From positions 1 to 56,825 of the forward strand of contig CALKXD010000082.1 of assembly GCA_938003855.1 (NCBI GenBank): a DNA stretch of 56,825 bases. The letters are read 5' to 3'. Of the stretch, positions 8,402 through 16,578 are shown piece by piece; positions within the stretch are counted from its first letter, which is position 1; each line of letters begins with the position of its first letter. This stretch comes from an uncultured Granulosicoccaceae bacterium (GTDB lineage Bacteria > Pseudomonadota > Gammaproteobacteria > Granulosicoccales > Granulosicoccaceae). A model generated the notes under the pieces. That model saw only the letters and a program-made list of their open reading frames with translations, had not been told where the DNA came from and ran no database searches. The translations under genes and the position numbers were made by a program.

Positions 8402-8453
8402 GAAAATAATCAATCAAATTGTGTGTGATAGATAATTCTGATAGATTATTTTC
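8402..8453. promoter_or_regulatory. 10-bp perfect inverted repeat, candidate RpiR operator
   Basis: GAAAATAATC (8402-8411) and its exact reverse complement GATTATTTTC (8444-8453) flank a 32-bp AT-rich spacer in the divergent gap between the N-formylglutamate amidohydrolase and the RpiR-type regulator. Position and symmetry suit binding by a dimeric autoregulator controlling both directions. No binding data exist. Confidence 0.4.
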
Positions 8454-8478
8454 ACATCGCAGGAGGAAAGTGGTTGTA

Positions 8479-9333
8479 ATGACTGTACGTGCCAACATCG
8501 AGGCTAGTGTCTCATCCATGACCAGCGCAGAGCGCAAGCTCGCCAGTACCTTGTTATCGGACTACCCGTTTGCCGGGCTCGATACCATCCAGTCACTCGC
8601 AGGGAAAAGCCGTGTGTCGGCCCCATCGGTTTCTAGATTCGTCAATAAGCTGGGTTGCAAAGGGTATCTAGACTTTCAGCGCTGCCTGATCGATGAGCTA
8701 AGAGAGGAGCAACGGTCACCCGCCGAGTTGCAATTGGCCGTGTCTGACGATACTCCCAGCGCCGCGCACACGTTTACCGGTTTTACCGACCGCTCTGTGC
8801 AACTGGTGGCTCAAATGACAGAGCATTTATCAGAAAACCGGTTTACCGCACTGTGTGAAATACTGGCAGACGAACGGCGGGCCTTGTATTTTCTCGGTGG
8901 CGAGATGAGTGATCCAGTGCTGCGTTTACTCTCAAACCATCTGCGACGCGTGCGTCGGCAGGTGTTTCATTTATCAACTGATTCCAGCAGTTGGCCGGCC
9001 TCTGTCATGCAGATGCGTGCTAAAGATATATTTGTCACTATGGATTTGCGACGCTATCAACCGTCACTGCTGCAACTCGCCAGACAAGTCACAAGTCACG
9101 CGAGAGCCAGTGTCGTGTTGTTAACCGACAAGTGGTTGTCACCGATCGCAGAACATGCCACCGAGGTTGTACCGCTGCCGATAGAAAATGGTAGCGCATG
9201 GGACAGCTACCTGGGCGCGGTGACTTGCTGCGAGGCCATTATTGAACGCGTCGCCAGCGGCGATACCGAAAAAACGCACCGGCGTCTAAAAGATTGGGAT
9301 GCACTCCGTGCTCCCGGGGTATGGCAGATATGA
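8479..9333 (+). CDS. MurR/RpiR-family transcriptional regulator
   Basis: A 284-residue regulator with an N-terminal RpiR helix-turn-helix domain (about residues 1-75; LAGKSRVSAPSVSRFVNKLGCKGYLDFQ is the recognition region) and a C-terminal SIS domain (about 120-260), which in this family senses phosphosugars or other small ligands. AGGAGG at 8461-8466 precedes the chosen ATG by 12 bases. Its stop overlaps the start of the glutamine-synthetase-like gene (ATGA), so regulator and pathway genes are cotranscribed. RpiR proteins in similar operons control amino-acid and amine use, so it probably regulates the uptake and formamidase genes that follow, perhaps through the inverted repeat at 8402-8453. 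Confidence 0.88.
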   Translation: MTVRANIEASVSSMTSAERKLASTLLSDYPFAGLDTIQSLAGKSRVSAPSVSRFVNKLGCKGYLDFQRCLIDELREEQRSPAELQLAVSDDTPSAAHTFTGFTDRSVQLVAQMTEHLSENRFTALCEILADERRALYFLGGEMSDPVLRLLSNHLRRVRRQVFHLSTDSSSWPASVMQMRAKDIFVTMDLRRYQPSLLQLARQVTSHARASVVLLTDKWLSPIAEHATEVVPLPIENGSAWDSYLGAVTCCEAIIERVASGDTEKTHRRLKDWDALRAPGVWQI

Positions 9334-10643
9334 TTGGTGAACCGCTGGTATTTGTTGCAACCTCTGATCTGGCCGGGTTGGTACGCGGCAAAGCGTTTGC
9401 AGAAAGTGAACTTGCTGCCAGGCAAACACGTGGGATTGGCTGGGTACCCACCAATGCACTGATAACCTGTTTTGATAACCTCGGCGACGGGCCCTACGGT
9501 TCTCTGGGTGACTTGCTTCTGGTGCCGGATGCCGAGACACGGGTTGTGGTGGACTACGAAGATGGCAGCCCGGCTGAAAATTTTGCTATTGGTAATATCG
9601 TGACACTCGACGGTGAGCCATGGGAGTGTTGTACCCGGGGCCAGCTTGCGTCAGCATTGGAGCGCTTGCAATCAGTGGCAGGGCTGCAACTCTATTCTGC
9701 GTTTGAGCACGAGTTTCAGTTGGTTTCACCGCAAGCTTCTGACAACCCGGCGTTTTCTATGCACGGTCACCGCTTGCAGGCACATTTCTCAGAAGTGTTG
9801 TTTGCGGCACTACGCAAGGCCGGTGTTGAGCCAGACAGTTTTATTAATGAATATGGTCGCGATCAATACGAATTACCGATAGGCGCATCACTGGGAATCG
9901 ATGCAGCCGATGCCGCAGTTGTATTCAGGCAAATAGTTCAGGCAAGTGCAAAACGCTGCCAGCAGAGCGTAAGCTTCTCGCCAATTCGGGACCTCGATGG
10001 CGTAGGCAATGGTGTGCATGTGCACCTGAGTTTTAAAAATGCGGCTGGCGAACCGGTCATGTATGACGCCGGCGGAAAGCATGGGCTGTCTTCGGTGGCA
10101 GGGTCGTTCATTGCAGGTGTTCTGAAGTACCTGCCGGAGTTTCTGTGCCTAACGGCTCCTTCAGAAATTTCTTATCAGCGCCTGACCCCGCATCGGTGGA
10201 GTGCCGCGTTTAATAATCTGGGGGCTCAGGACCGCGAAGCGGCGATGAGAATTTGTCCGATCTCCGGTCGCATGCAAGAGACCATCGCCAGACAATTTAA
10301 CGTTGAGTACCGCGCTGCAGATGCAGCGGCCTCACCTTACCTGGTGCTGGCAGCACTTATCCATGCCGGTGTACAAGGTATAGAAGAGCAGTTGCCGTTG
10401 CCGGATGCCACCACGGATGATTTATCCCTGCTGGATACCGCACAATTGACCGCCAGGGGCATAGAGCGACTGCCGCAAAGTCTGTCCGAGGCCTTATCCA
10501 GGTTTGAGCAGAGCGACCACACTGACGCCTGGTTCGGAGAAACCTTCAAGAGTGTCTATGTGGCCTTGAAAAAAGCAGAACTCGCCTACCTCGACGGACT
10601 TACCATAGAGCAGAAGTGTGCCGCCTACGGGCGTGTATTCTGA
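9330..10643 (+). CDS. Glutamine synthetase-family ligase (possible gamma-glutamyl-amine ligase)
   Basis: A 437-residue protein of the glutamine synthetase fold, ATP-dependent ligases joining glutamate to ammonia or amines. Visible blocks are FEHEFQL and NEYGRDQYELPIG (metal Glu residues), GVGNGVHVHLSF (the ammonia/ATP-site His block), SYQRLTPHRWSAAFNNLGAQDREAAMRI (Arg and nucleotide block) and VEYRAADAAASPYLVLAALIHAG. The length and sequence fit the GlnA-like/PuuA group, not the housekeeping GlnA: the adenylylation-loop Tyr region is absent. The ATG at 9330 overlaps the regulator stop; another ATG at 9321 is in frame. With the ABC transporter and amine oxidase nearby, gamma-glutamylation of an imported amine is plausible but unproven. 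Confidence 0.85.
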   Translation: MIGEPLVFVATSDLAGLVRGKAFAESELAARQTRGIGWVPTNALITCFDNLGDGPYGSLGDLLLVPDAETRVVVDYEDGSPAENFAIGNIVTLDGEPWECCTRGQLASALERLQSVAGLQLYSAFEHEFQLVSPQASDNPAFSMHGHRLQAHFSEVLFAALRKAGVEPDSFINEYGRDQYELPIGASLGIDAADAAVVFRQIVQASAKRCQQSVSFSPIRDLDGVGNGVHVHLSFKNAAGEPVMYDAGGKHGLSSVAGSFIAGVLKYLPEFLCLTAPSEISYQRLTPHRWSAAFNNLGAQDREAAMRICPISGRMQETIARQFNVEYRAADAAASPYLVLAALIHAGVQGIEEQLPLPDATTDDLSLLDTAQLTARGIERLPQSLSEALSRFEQSDHTDAWFGETFKSVYVALKKAELAYLDGLTIEQKCAAYGRVF

Positions 10644-10680
10644 TGAGAGGTGAGTACCGCAACAATAACGGCGTGTCGGT

Positions 10681-11412
10681 ATGCTTGAGTTAACCGATCT
10701 ATCAAAACGGTTTGGCGGAGTGAAGGCGGTAGATCAGGTTTCGCTGACGATCGATGAGGGAGTGGTACATGGGTTGATCGGTCCCAACGGTGCGGGCAAA
10801 ACAACACTGATAAATTTAATTTCGGGGTTGCTGAAGGCCAGCGGGGGGCAGTTGACCCTCAGGGGGAAATCTATAGATTCGCTCGAGGCACATCAGCGTG
10901 CCCGTGCCGGTCTAGCGCGAACGTTTCAGAATTTACGGGTCTATCCAAACCTGACAGTGTCACAAAATATTTCCGTGGCGGCCAGTGCCTCTGCATCCAG
11001 AACCGCCGGTGATCATGGCAAAGTCATCAGGGAGGCAATCAGACGGTTTGACCTGGAAGACAAGCAACACCTGCCGGCTTCTGTGTTGTCTTACGGGCAC
11101 ATGCGTCGTCTGGAAATTGTGCGAGCCCTTGCGCTGTCTCCCAGTGTGTTGATGCTTGACGAACCGGCTGCCGGTATGAACCAACAGGAAACCGAAGCGT
11201 TGGTCAGCGGGCTGGAGTGGATACGGGATAATCATGGTTGTGCGATTCTGGTCATTGATCACGATTTGCGTTTTATCATGAGGGTCTGCGAGAAAATTAC
11301 AGTTATGAGTATGGGCAGGGTGCTGACCACAGGCTTACCGGAAGAGGTCTCGGCTGATCCACGAGTTATTGCCGCCTATCTGGGTGATAGTGCAGATGGG
11401 CATTTAATCTAA
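10681..11412 (+). CDS. Branched-chain-type ABC transporter ATPase (LivG-like)
   Basis: A 243-residue ABC ATPase of the LivG group, energising import at the inner membrane. Walker A is GPNGAGKT (34-41); the signature is degenerate, LSYGHMRRLEIVRAL, as is normal for LivG; Walker B is LMLDEPAAGM; the switch His is in IDHDLRFIM. The family-typical Q-loop region LARTFQNLRVYPNLTVSQN is present. It lies 37 bases after the glutamine-synthetase-like gene and 20 bases before the binding protein. Its partner ATPase (LivF-like) is at 12669. The order ATPase, binding protein, ATPase, permease, permease differs from the E. coli liv order. Confidence 0.92.
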   Translation: MLELTDLSKRFGGVKAVDQVSLTIDEGVVHGLIGPNGAGKTTLINLISGLLKASGGQLTLRGKSIDSLEAHQRARAGLARTFQNLRVYPNLTVSQNISVAASASASRTAGDHGKVIREAIRRFDLEDKQHLPASVLSYGHMRRLEIVRALALSPSVLMLDEPAAGMNQQETEALVSGLEWIRDNHGCAILVIDHDLRFIMRVCEKITVMSMGRVLTTGLPEEVSADPRVIAAYLGDSADGHLI

Positions 11413-11432
11413 ACGAAAAGGAAAACACAATC

Positions 11433-12602
11433 ATGAGCAAGTTGAAAACCGGTACCGTACTTTCAGGTGTTGCCATGGCGGTTATGGTGGCCAGTTCCGT
11501 TGCCGCACAAGAGACGATCAAACTCGGTTTTGCTGTTCCGCTGACCGGGGAATACGCGCCGTATACTTCTGTTCAGGGTGCAAAGTGCATGGCCGAGATG
11601 ATCAATAAGGCCGGTGGTGTCGACGGTAAAATGTTTGAGTTAATGGTGCAGGATGTCGGCACCGACTCGCAAACAGCTATTTCTTTGTCTGAGAAATTTC
11701 TCGAGGCAGGCGCGATCACTATTTCTACCATACCATTTTCCGATACCATGATTCCCGTGTCGCAAATTGCCTCTGAATACGGCGCTACTGTCATACAAGC
11801 GCAAAGTACCCAGGTGGAGATGCACTCCGGCATAGTGGATAACTTTATTACCAATGTATCGCCAGACCCGTTTACCGCGACGGCGGGTGCCAATTTTGCG
11901 CTGGCGCAGGGGGTGAAGAATGTGGTGTTGTTTACTTCGGATGAAGGCGGCTCATGGTCTGCTAAAACGCCGGTATGGTTCGGTGATGTTATCGAGGCAA
12001 ACGGTGGCAAGGTGCAGGCGTCACTTAACTTCAGTTTCGGTACCTCTGACTGGTCTCCGCAAATTGCCGAAATGAAAAAGCTCGATCCAAAGCCGGACGC
12101 AGTTTATATATCATCGGTAATGCCGGATGTGGGTGTGCTGGTCCGGCAGATGCGCACCGCAGGTCTGGATGCCTGGGTGATTGGTTCTGATGGTCTTGAT
12201 GATCCGTCACTCGACGCGATTGGCGAGGCGGATGCATCGATCCTTGATAAGGTTGCTTTTGCCACACTGGCACCCTCGCATGCTGACAGTGCGATGGCAA
12301 AATTCCGCGCTGAATGTGCTGATTTGAACATTCCCGTTGAGGGACTGTTTCCTGCGTTGGGATCGGATATCGTTATGGCGATTGCCTATGGGGTCGAGAA
12401 AGCCGGTAGTGTCGATCCGGTTGCAGTCAGAGAAGCCATGCGAGCCGCTGACAGCATTCCGGCCAAGACCGTTGCTAACGTTTCTTTTAAAGAGCACTCG
12501 TCCTATGCGCAGCGGACTATTCCAGTGATTGGCTTCAAGGATGGTAAGCGCGTGCTTATATCCAATGAGATACCCGAAGGTGTCCCCGGCGATTGGAAAT
12601 AG
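11433..12602 (+). CDS. Branched-chain-type ABC transporter substrate-binding protein
   Basis: A 389-residue periplasmic binding protein of the LivK/amide-binding type. A signal peptide (MSKLKTGTVLSGVAMAVMVASSVAAQ) is followed by the type I periplasmic binding fold, opening ETIKLGFAVPLTGEYAPYTSVQGAKCMAEMINKAGGVDG, the usual ligand-binding loop region. AAGGAAAA precedes the ATG. Homologues bind branched-chain amino acids, urea, short amides or aromatic acids; the neighbours (glutamine-synthetase-like ligase, formamidase, amine oxidase) point to an amide or amine, not leucine. A strong hairpin follows the stop at 12621-12649. Confidence 0.9.
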   Translation: MSKLKTGTVLSGVAMAVMVASSVAAQETIKLGFAVPLTGEYAPYTSVQGAKCMAEMINKAGGVDGKMFELMVQDVGTDSQTAISLSEKFLEAGAITISTIPFSDTMIPVSQIASEYGATVIQAQSTQVEMHSGIVDNFITNVSPDPFTATAGANFALAQGVKNVVLFTSDEGGSWSAKTPVWFGDVIEANGGKVQASLNFSFGTSDWSPQIAEMKKLDPKPDAVYISSVMPDVGVLVRQMRTAGLDAWVIGSDGLDDPSLDAIGEADASILDKVAFATLAPSHADSAMAKFRAECADLNIPVEGLFPALGSDIVMAIAYGVEKAGSVDPVAVREAMRAADSIPAKTVANVSFKEHSSYAQRTIPVIGFKDGKRVLISNEIPEGVPGDWK

Positions 12603-12620
12603 TCACAGCCGTGCTTAATT

Positions 12621-12649
12621 CCGGTGACCAGGCATCTGCCTGGCGCCGG
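12621..12649 (+). terminator. Hairpin after the liv-type binding-protein gene
   Basis: CCAGGC (12628-12633), loop ATCT, GCCTGG (12638-12643), closed outside by CCGG (12621-12624) pairing with CCGG (12646-12649). It begins 18 bases after the binding-protein stop and has no T-run, so it more likely protects the upstream mRNA or partly terminates it than ends the operon. Confidence 0.6.
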
Positions 12650-12668
12650 AGTCGCTGACGGATCGACT

Positions 12669-13373
12669 ATGCTTGAACTTACTCATCTAAAGGTGTTTCA
12701 TGGCCCGATAGAAGCGGTGCACGGGATATCAATCACCGTGCAGCGCGGTCAATGCGTCTCATTGCTGGGGCCGAATGGTGCGGGCAAGACTTCGACGATA
12801 TCTGCCATTGCCGGTATTGCCGACTATCAGGGCAGTATACGGTTTCAGGGGGCTGACCTTGCTGCCATCTCAGTCGAAGACCGGCAGCGTGCGGGCATTG
12901 CGCTGGCCCCGGAAGGGCGACGTATCTTCAGTAACCTGACGGTCAAAGAGAATCTGTTAATCGGGGCCGCAACCCGCCACGACAGACGTGCCGTGCGCTC
13001 TGATATCAATCACTGGTTTGAGTCTTTTCCGGTGCTTGGTGAACGGCGTGATCAGTCGGCCGGGACATTGTCAGGGGGGGAACAGCAAATGCTGACAATT
13101 GCCCGGGCGCTGATGAGTAAGCCGCAGATACTGTTACTTGACGAACCAAGTCTGGGTCTGGCACCGCTGATCTGCCAGCAGGTGTTTCGTTTGATCAAAG
13201 AGCTGAAATCATCCGGTATGACCATTCTGCTGGTCGAGCAAAATGTCCGTGACGCGCTGGATCTGGCTGACTACGTCTATTTGCTCAACAGTGGCCATAT
13301 CAGCAACGAGGGAGATCACAACGTCTTTGGTAACGATGCAAACCTAATGGCAGAACTGACCGGAATTCACTAA
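12669..13373 (+). CDS. Branched-chain-type ABC transporter ATPase (LivF-like)
   Basis: A 234-residue ABC ATPase of the LivF group, of standard length when started at the ATG at 12669 (MLELTHLKVFHGPIEAVHGISITV). Walker A is GPNGAGKT (34-41), the LivF marker LAPEGRRIFSNLTVKENLLIG follows, the signature is LSGGEQQMLTIARAL and Walker B is ILLLDEPSLGLAP. An upstream in-frame ATG at 12624 would add 15 residues but falls inside the hairpin. Its TAA stop shares one base with the ATG of the next permease gene (TAATG), so translation is coupled. Confidence 0.92.
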   Translation: MLELTHLKVFHGPIEAVHGISITVQRGQCVSLLGPNGAGKTSTISAIAGIADYQGSIRFQGADLAAISVEDRQRAGIALAPEGRRIFSNLTVKENLLIGAATRHDRRAVRSDINHWFESFPVLGERRDQSAGTLSGGEQQMLTIARALMSKPQILLLDEPSLGLAPLICQQVFRLIKELKSSGMTILLVEQNVRDALDLADYVYLLNSGHISNEGDHNVFGNDANLMAELTGIH

Positions 13374-14269
13374 TGGACTATGCCATACAACAAATATTGA
13401 ATGCGTTGAGTTTCGGTGCGGAGTATGCGCTGCTGGCACTTGGGCTGGCTATTGTTTTTTCTATTATGGGGCTGGTGAACTTTGCCCACGGCGAGATCAT
13501 TGCGGCCGGTGGTTACAGCATGTTTGCGATCTCGGCACTGCTGACTGGAAACCCGTGGGTGGTTATCGTTGGTGCGCTTATTGTGGCGGTGCTGACATCA
13601 GTCTTGCTGGAACGACTGGCGTTTCGCCCGGTGCGCTACGCCGACCCGGCGACCGGCTTGCTGACCGCGTTCGGGGTCAGCATGATTCTGCAAAATCTTT
13701 TCCTGTTATTGGTCTCGCCACGGCCGATTGCAGTGACCAATCTCTATTTTCTAAATTGGCCTATTGAGATTGGCAGCGTGCAGATATCGACGCTGCAGAT
13801 ATTTGAAACCGTCAGCACTGCAGTTGCCATTACTGTGCTGGTGCTGTTCTTACGTATGAGTTCCTTTGGCATTGCCATGCGCGCGGCATCTCTCGATTTT
13901 GAAATGGTCCGGTTGATGGGCATTAAAGCCAATCGGGTAGTCGCGGTGGCCTTTGCGGTGTCTGGTCTGTTGGCCGGTCTGGCGTGCATATTTATTATGG
14001 CCAGACGCGGCAGCGTTGACCCGACGTTTGGGTTTAATCCGGTGTTGAAAGCGTTTGTGGCGTGTGTTGTGGGCGGTTTCGGCAGTCTCGGCGGTGCTGT
14101 GCTGGGTGGATTTCTGCTGGGTGCCATTGAAGTTGGGATGCTGGTCGTGCTGCCGCAGAGCTATGGTGGAATGAAAGAAGCCTTTGTGTTTGGCATTGTG
14201 GCGTTGATTCTGGTCTGGCGGCCTAACGGTATCCTGTCGCCACCGGTTGAAAAGGGTGACAAGCTATGA
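13373..14269 (+). CDS. Branched-chain-type ABC transporter permease (LivH-like)
   Basis: A 298-residue inner-membrane permease with about eight membrane helices. The N-terminal ALLALGLAIVFSIMGLVNFAHGEIIAAGGY is the hallmark of LivH-type permeases, and the coupling segment MRAASLDFEMVRLMGIKANRVVAVAF, which contacts an ATPase, lies near residue 165-190. It overlaps the LivF-like gene by one base and the LivM-like gene by four (ATGA). The Gly-rich VVGGFGSLGGAVLGGFLLG near residue 230-250 is also conserved in the family. Confidence 0.92.
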   Translation: MDYAIQQILNALSFGAEYALLALGLAIVFSIMGLVNFAHGEIIAAGGYSMFAISALLTGNPWVVIVGALIVAVLTSVLLERLAFRPVRYADPATGLLTAFGVSMILQNLFLLLVSPRPIAVTNLYFLNWPIEIGSVQISTLQIFETVSTAVAITVLVLFLRMSSFGIAMRAASLDFEMVRLMGIKANRVVAVAFAVSGLLAGLACIFIMARRGSVDPTFGFNPVLKAFVACVVGGFGSLGGAVLGGFLLGAIEVGMLVVLPQSYGGMKEAFVFGIVALILVWRPNGILSPPVEKGDKL

Positions 14270-15303
14270 GCAGCCTAACCCCCGGTTCCGGGTTTCGCCC
14301 TGCATTGACAGGAGCGCTAATTTTGTCAGTGGTGCTGGTCGCTATCGGTGTGCTAGTGGAACTCTATGGTCAGCGCTATCAGATACGTATGGTTTATGCG
14401 GCGTATGTCAATCTGCTGGTGGTGCTTGGCCTGCAGGTTTTTATGGGCAATGCCAACATCACTAATTTATCACACAGTGCGTTTATGGGCATTGGTGCCT
14501 ATGTGGCAGCAATCTGCGTCACACCGGTAAAGATCAAAGCGATCTCGCTACCGGACGCACCGTGGGGCCTGAACACCTTTGCACTTGACCCGATAAGCTC
14601 TGCGGTCATCGCGGTGGTAATAACGGCACTGCTTGCGTTACTGGTAGGGTTGATCATCACCCGACTGACGGGTATTGGTGCCACCATTGTTTCGCTGGCG
14701 ATTCTGGTCATCGTGCATTCTATTTTTTTGCACTACACAGACATCTTCAAAGGCAAGCAGGCATTCTTCGGTATACCGCGAGTATTTACCCTGAACAGTA
14801 TTCTGGTGGTAACGGTGATTGCGGTGTTTGTGGCCAGGTTGTTTCGTGAGTCGCGCTGGGGAGTGCAATTGCGTGCCAGTGCCGACGATGAAGTCGGCGC
14901 GCGTGCGATGGGTGTTGATGTCTTTCGCGTGCGGCTGGTGGCCTGGGTAACGGGGTCGATATTCCTGGCAACTGCCGGTATCTGCTACGCCTATTTTCTG
15001 GGCACTATCAGCGCACGGCCGTTTTATTTTACTCATGTGTTTCTGACAGTTGCCATGCTGATTCTAGGCGGAATGCGCACTGTCACCGGTGCGGTTCTCG
15101 GAACCGTGTTGATCTCGTTCGGGCTTGAGGGCATTCGATTTCTTGAAACCGGACCCGACGTGGCGGGTATAAAGCTACCCGAGATGCTGGGGCTTTCCGG
15201 TATTGCGCTTGGGGTGATCATTGTCGCAACAATGGCATTGCGGCCCAGTGGGATAATGGGTAACACAGAAGTCGAGCAGTTGTTTAGAAGACGCAGAACC
15301 TAA
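14266..15303 (+). CDS. Branched-chain-type ABC transporter permease (LivM-like)
   Basis: A 345-residue permease, partner of the LivH-like protein. It has about nine to ten membrane helices and the LivM pattern LLVVLGLQVFMGNANITNLSHSAFMGIGAYVAA near the N-terminus; most homologues read GxxGLxSLGHAAFFGIGAY here. The coupling region SRWGVQLRASADDEVGARAMGVDVFRVRLVAW is complete. The start overlaps the LivH-like stop by four bases. It completes the five-gene importer; the formamidase gene begins 23 bases on, which ties transport to amide hydrolysis. Confidence 0.9.
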   Translation: MSSLTPGSGFRPALTGALILSVVLVAIGVLVELYGQRYQIRMVYAAYVNLLVVLGLQVFMGNANITNLSHSAFMGIGAYVAAICVTPVKIKAISLPDAPWGLNTFALDPISSAVIAVVITALLALLVGLIITRLTGIGATIVSLAILVIVHSIFLHYTDIFKGKQAFFGIPRVFTLNSILVVTVIAVFVARLFRESRWGVQLRASADDEVGARAMGVDVFRVRLVAWVTGSIFLATAGICYAYFLGTISARPFYFTHVFLTVAMLILGGMRTVTGAVLGTVLISFGLEGIRFLETGPDVAGIKLPEMLGLSGIALGVIIVATMALRPSGIMGNTEVEQLFRRRRT

Positions 15304-15325
15304 CCATGAATACAGGAGCATAAAG

Positions 15326-16264
15326 ATGAAATGCCAGCATACTATTCATAACCACGATCATCATTTCGGTTGGGACAACAGTCTAGAGCCCGTGTTGACA
15401 GTGACGCCGGGGCAGACAGTAGAAATAGATACGATTGATTCTTCCGGTGGGCAGCTCAGTGCTGCTTCGTCACTCGATGACCTCCTCAAGTTGTCGTTTG
15501 ATTCGGTCAATCCGGTCACCGGGCCGGTCTATATCGAAGGCGCTGAGCCGGGCGATGCTGTCAGTATCCGCTTTCTTGATTTTGCACCGTCGGGCTGGGG
15601 GTGGACCGCAAACATCCCCGGTTTTGGCTTACTTGCCGATCAGTTTACCGAGCCACAGCTGCATATCTGGAAGTACGACAGTAACACGATGGCGCCTGCG
15701 CTCTATGGTCCAGGCGGGCAGGTCCCGCTGAAGCCGTTTTGTGGAACCGTAGGCCTGGCCATGGCGGAGGCCGGATTACACAGTGTCGTGCCACCACGGC
15801 GGGTAGGCGGAAATCTGGATATACGTGATAATGCTGTGGGAACAACGCTGTACCTGCCGGTCGAGGTTGCCGGTGGCTTGTTGTCACTGGGGGATACCCA
15901 TGCCGCGCAGGGCGACGGGGAGATCTGTGGTACCGCAATCGAGAGCCCAATGGTAGTTGCCATTGAGGTTGATCTGGTCAAACAGGCAAACTTTGCCTTC
16001 CCGCGCTTCGAGACTGATGGACCGGTAACCCGTCACCTGGATAGCATGGGGTATCAGGTCGCCACTGGTATCGGACCTGATCTAATGCAAGCGGCACGGG
16101 ACGCCGTATCAGGCACCATTGACTGGATTTGTGCGCAAACAGGTATGAGCGCGGTCGACGCTTACCTGTTGTGCAGTGTCTGCGGTGACCTTCGTATAAG
16201 TGAGATTGTAGATATGCCCAACTGGACGGTGTCATTTTATTTCCCGAAGAGTGCACTTGGCTGA
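15326..16264 (+). CDS. Acetamidase/formamidase family protein
   Basis: A 312-residue cytoplasmic amidase of the acetamidase/formamidase (FmdA) family, which hydrolyses short amides to acid and ammonia. It opens with HNHDHHFGWDNSLEPVLTVTPGQTVEIDTIDSS, the family's His-rich metal-site start, and has EGAEPGDAVSIRFLDF, PRRVGGNLDIRDNAVGTTLYLPVEVAGGLLSLGDTHAAQGDGEICGTAIE (a strongly conserved core) and the C-terminal DAYLLCSVCGDLRISEIVD. It ends the uptake operon, and a 9-bp hairpin follows. Position implies that the imported compound is, or yields, a small amide such as formamide. Confidence 0.9.
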   Translation: MKCQHTIHNHDHHFGWDNSLEPVLTVTPGQTVEIDTIDSSGGQLSAASSLDDLLKLSFDSVNPVTGPVYIEGAEPGDAVSIRFLDFAPSGWGWTANIPGFGLLADQFTEPQLHIWKYDSNTMAPALYGPGGQVPLKPFCGTVGLAMAEAGLHSVVPPRRVGGNLDIRDNAVGTTLYLPVEVAGGLLSLGDTHAAQGDGEICGTAIESPMVVAIEVDLVKQANFAFPRFETDGPVTRHLDSMGYQVATGIGPDLMQAARDAVSGTIDWICAQTGMSAVDAYLLCSVCGDLRISEIVDMPNWTVSFYFPKSALG

Positions 16265-16278
16265 TGTAACTGAATAGC

Positions 16279-16299
16279 GCTGTGGCGCATCGCCACAGC
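16279..16299 (+). terminator. Hairpin at the end of the uptake operon
   Basis: A perfect 9-bp stem, GCTGTGGCG (16279-16287) with CGCCACAGC (16291-16299) and a CAT loop, 14 bases after the formamidase stop. It is followed by TTAAAAG, not a T-run, so termination may be partial or Rho-assisted. It separates the operon from the amine oxidase gene. Confidence 0.6.
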
Positions 16300-16578
16300 T
16301 TAAAAGAGCGGAGGCACTGCGTTGTGGTTGCCTGCCGTGGTGACCCGCCAATTATCCTTTGCCCGGGTGTCTCCACGCTATTGTATTTTTCCGGGGCATC
16401 ATTAAGATACCTACCTACCGATAGAGAGTTTTCTGATAGAGAGCTTACTGACTGTGGCAGGCTTTAGTCGTCTGCAACAGGGGCAGGGTGTTCTGGAGAT
16501 CATTGAGGAGCAATGGCGATTGTTAAAAAACTATGGTGCTGTTAACTTTGGCGGCAGCCACCGCCTGCGATACCGCTT
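16300..16578. promoter_or_regulatory. Gap upstream of amine oxidase with direct repeats
   Basis: Non-coding, about 280 bases. It holds ACCTACCGATAG (16413-16424) and two copies of GATAGAGAG (16420-16428 and 16435-16443) exactly 15 bases apart. These may be regulator half-sites for the amine oxidase gene. No clear -35/-10 pair was found. Confidence 0.3.
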
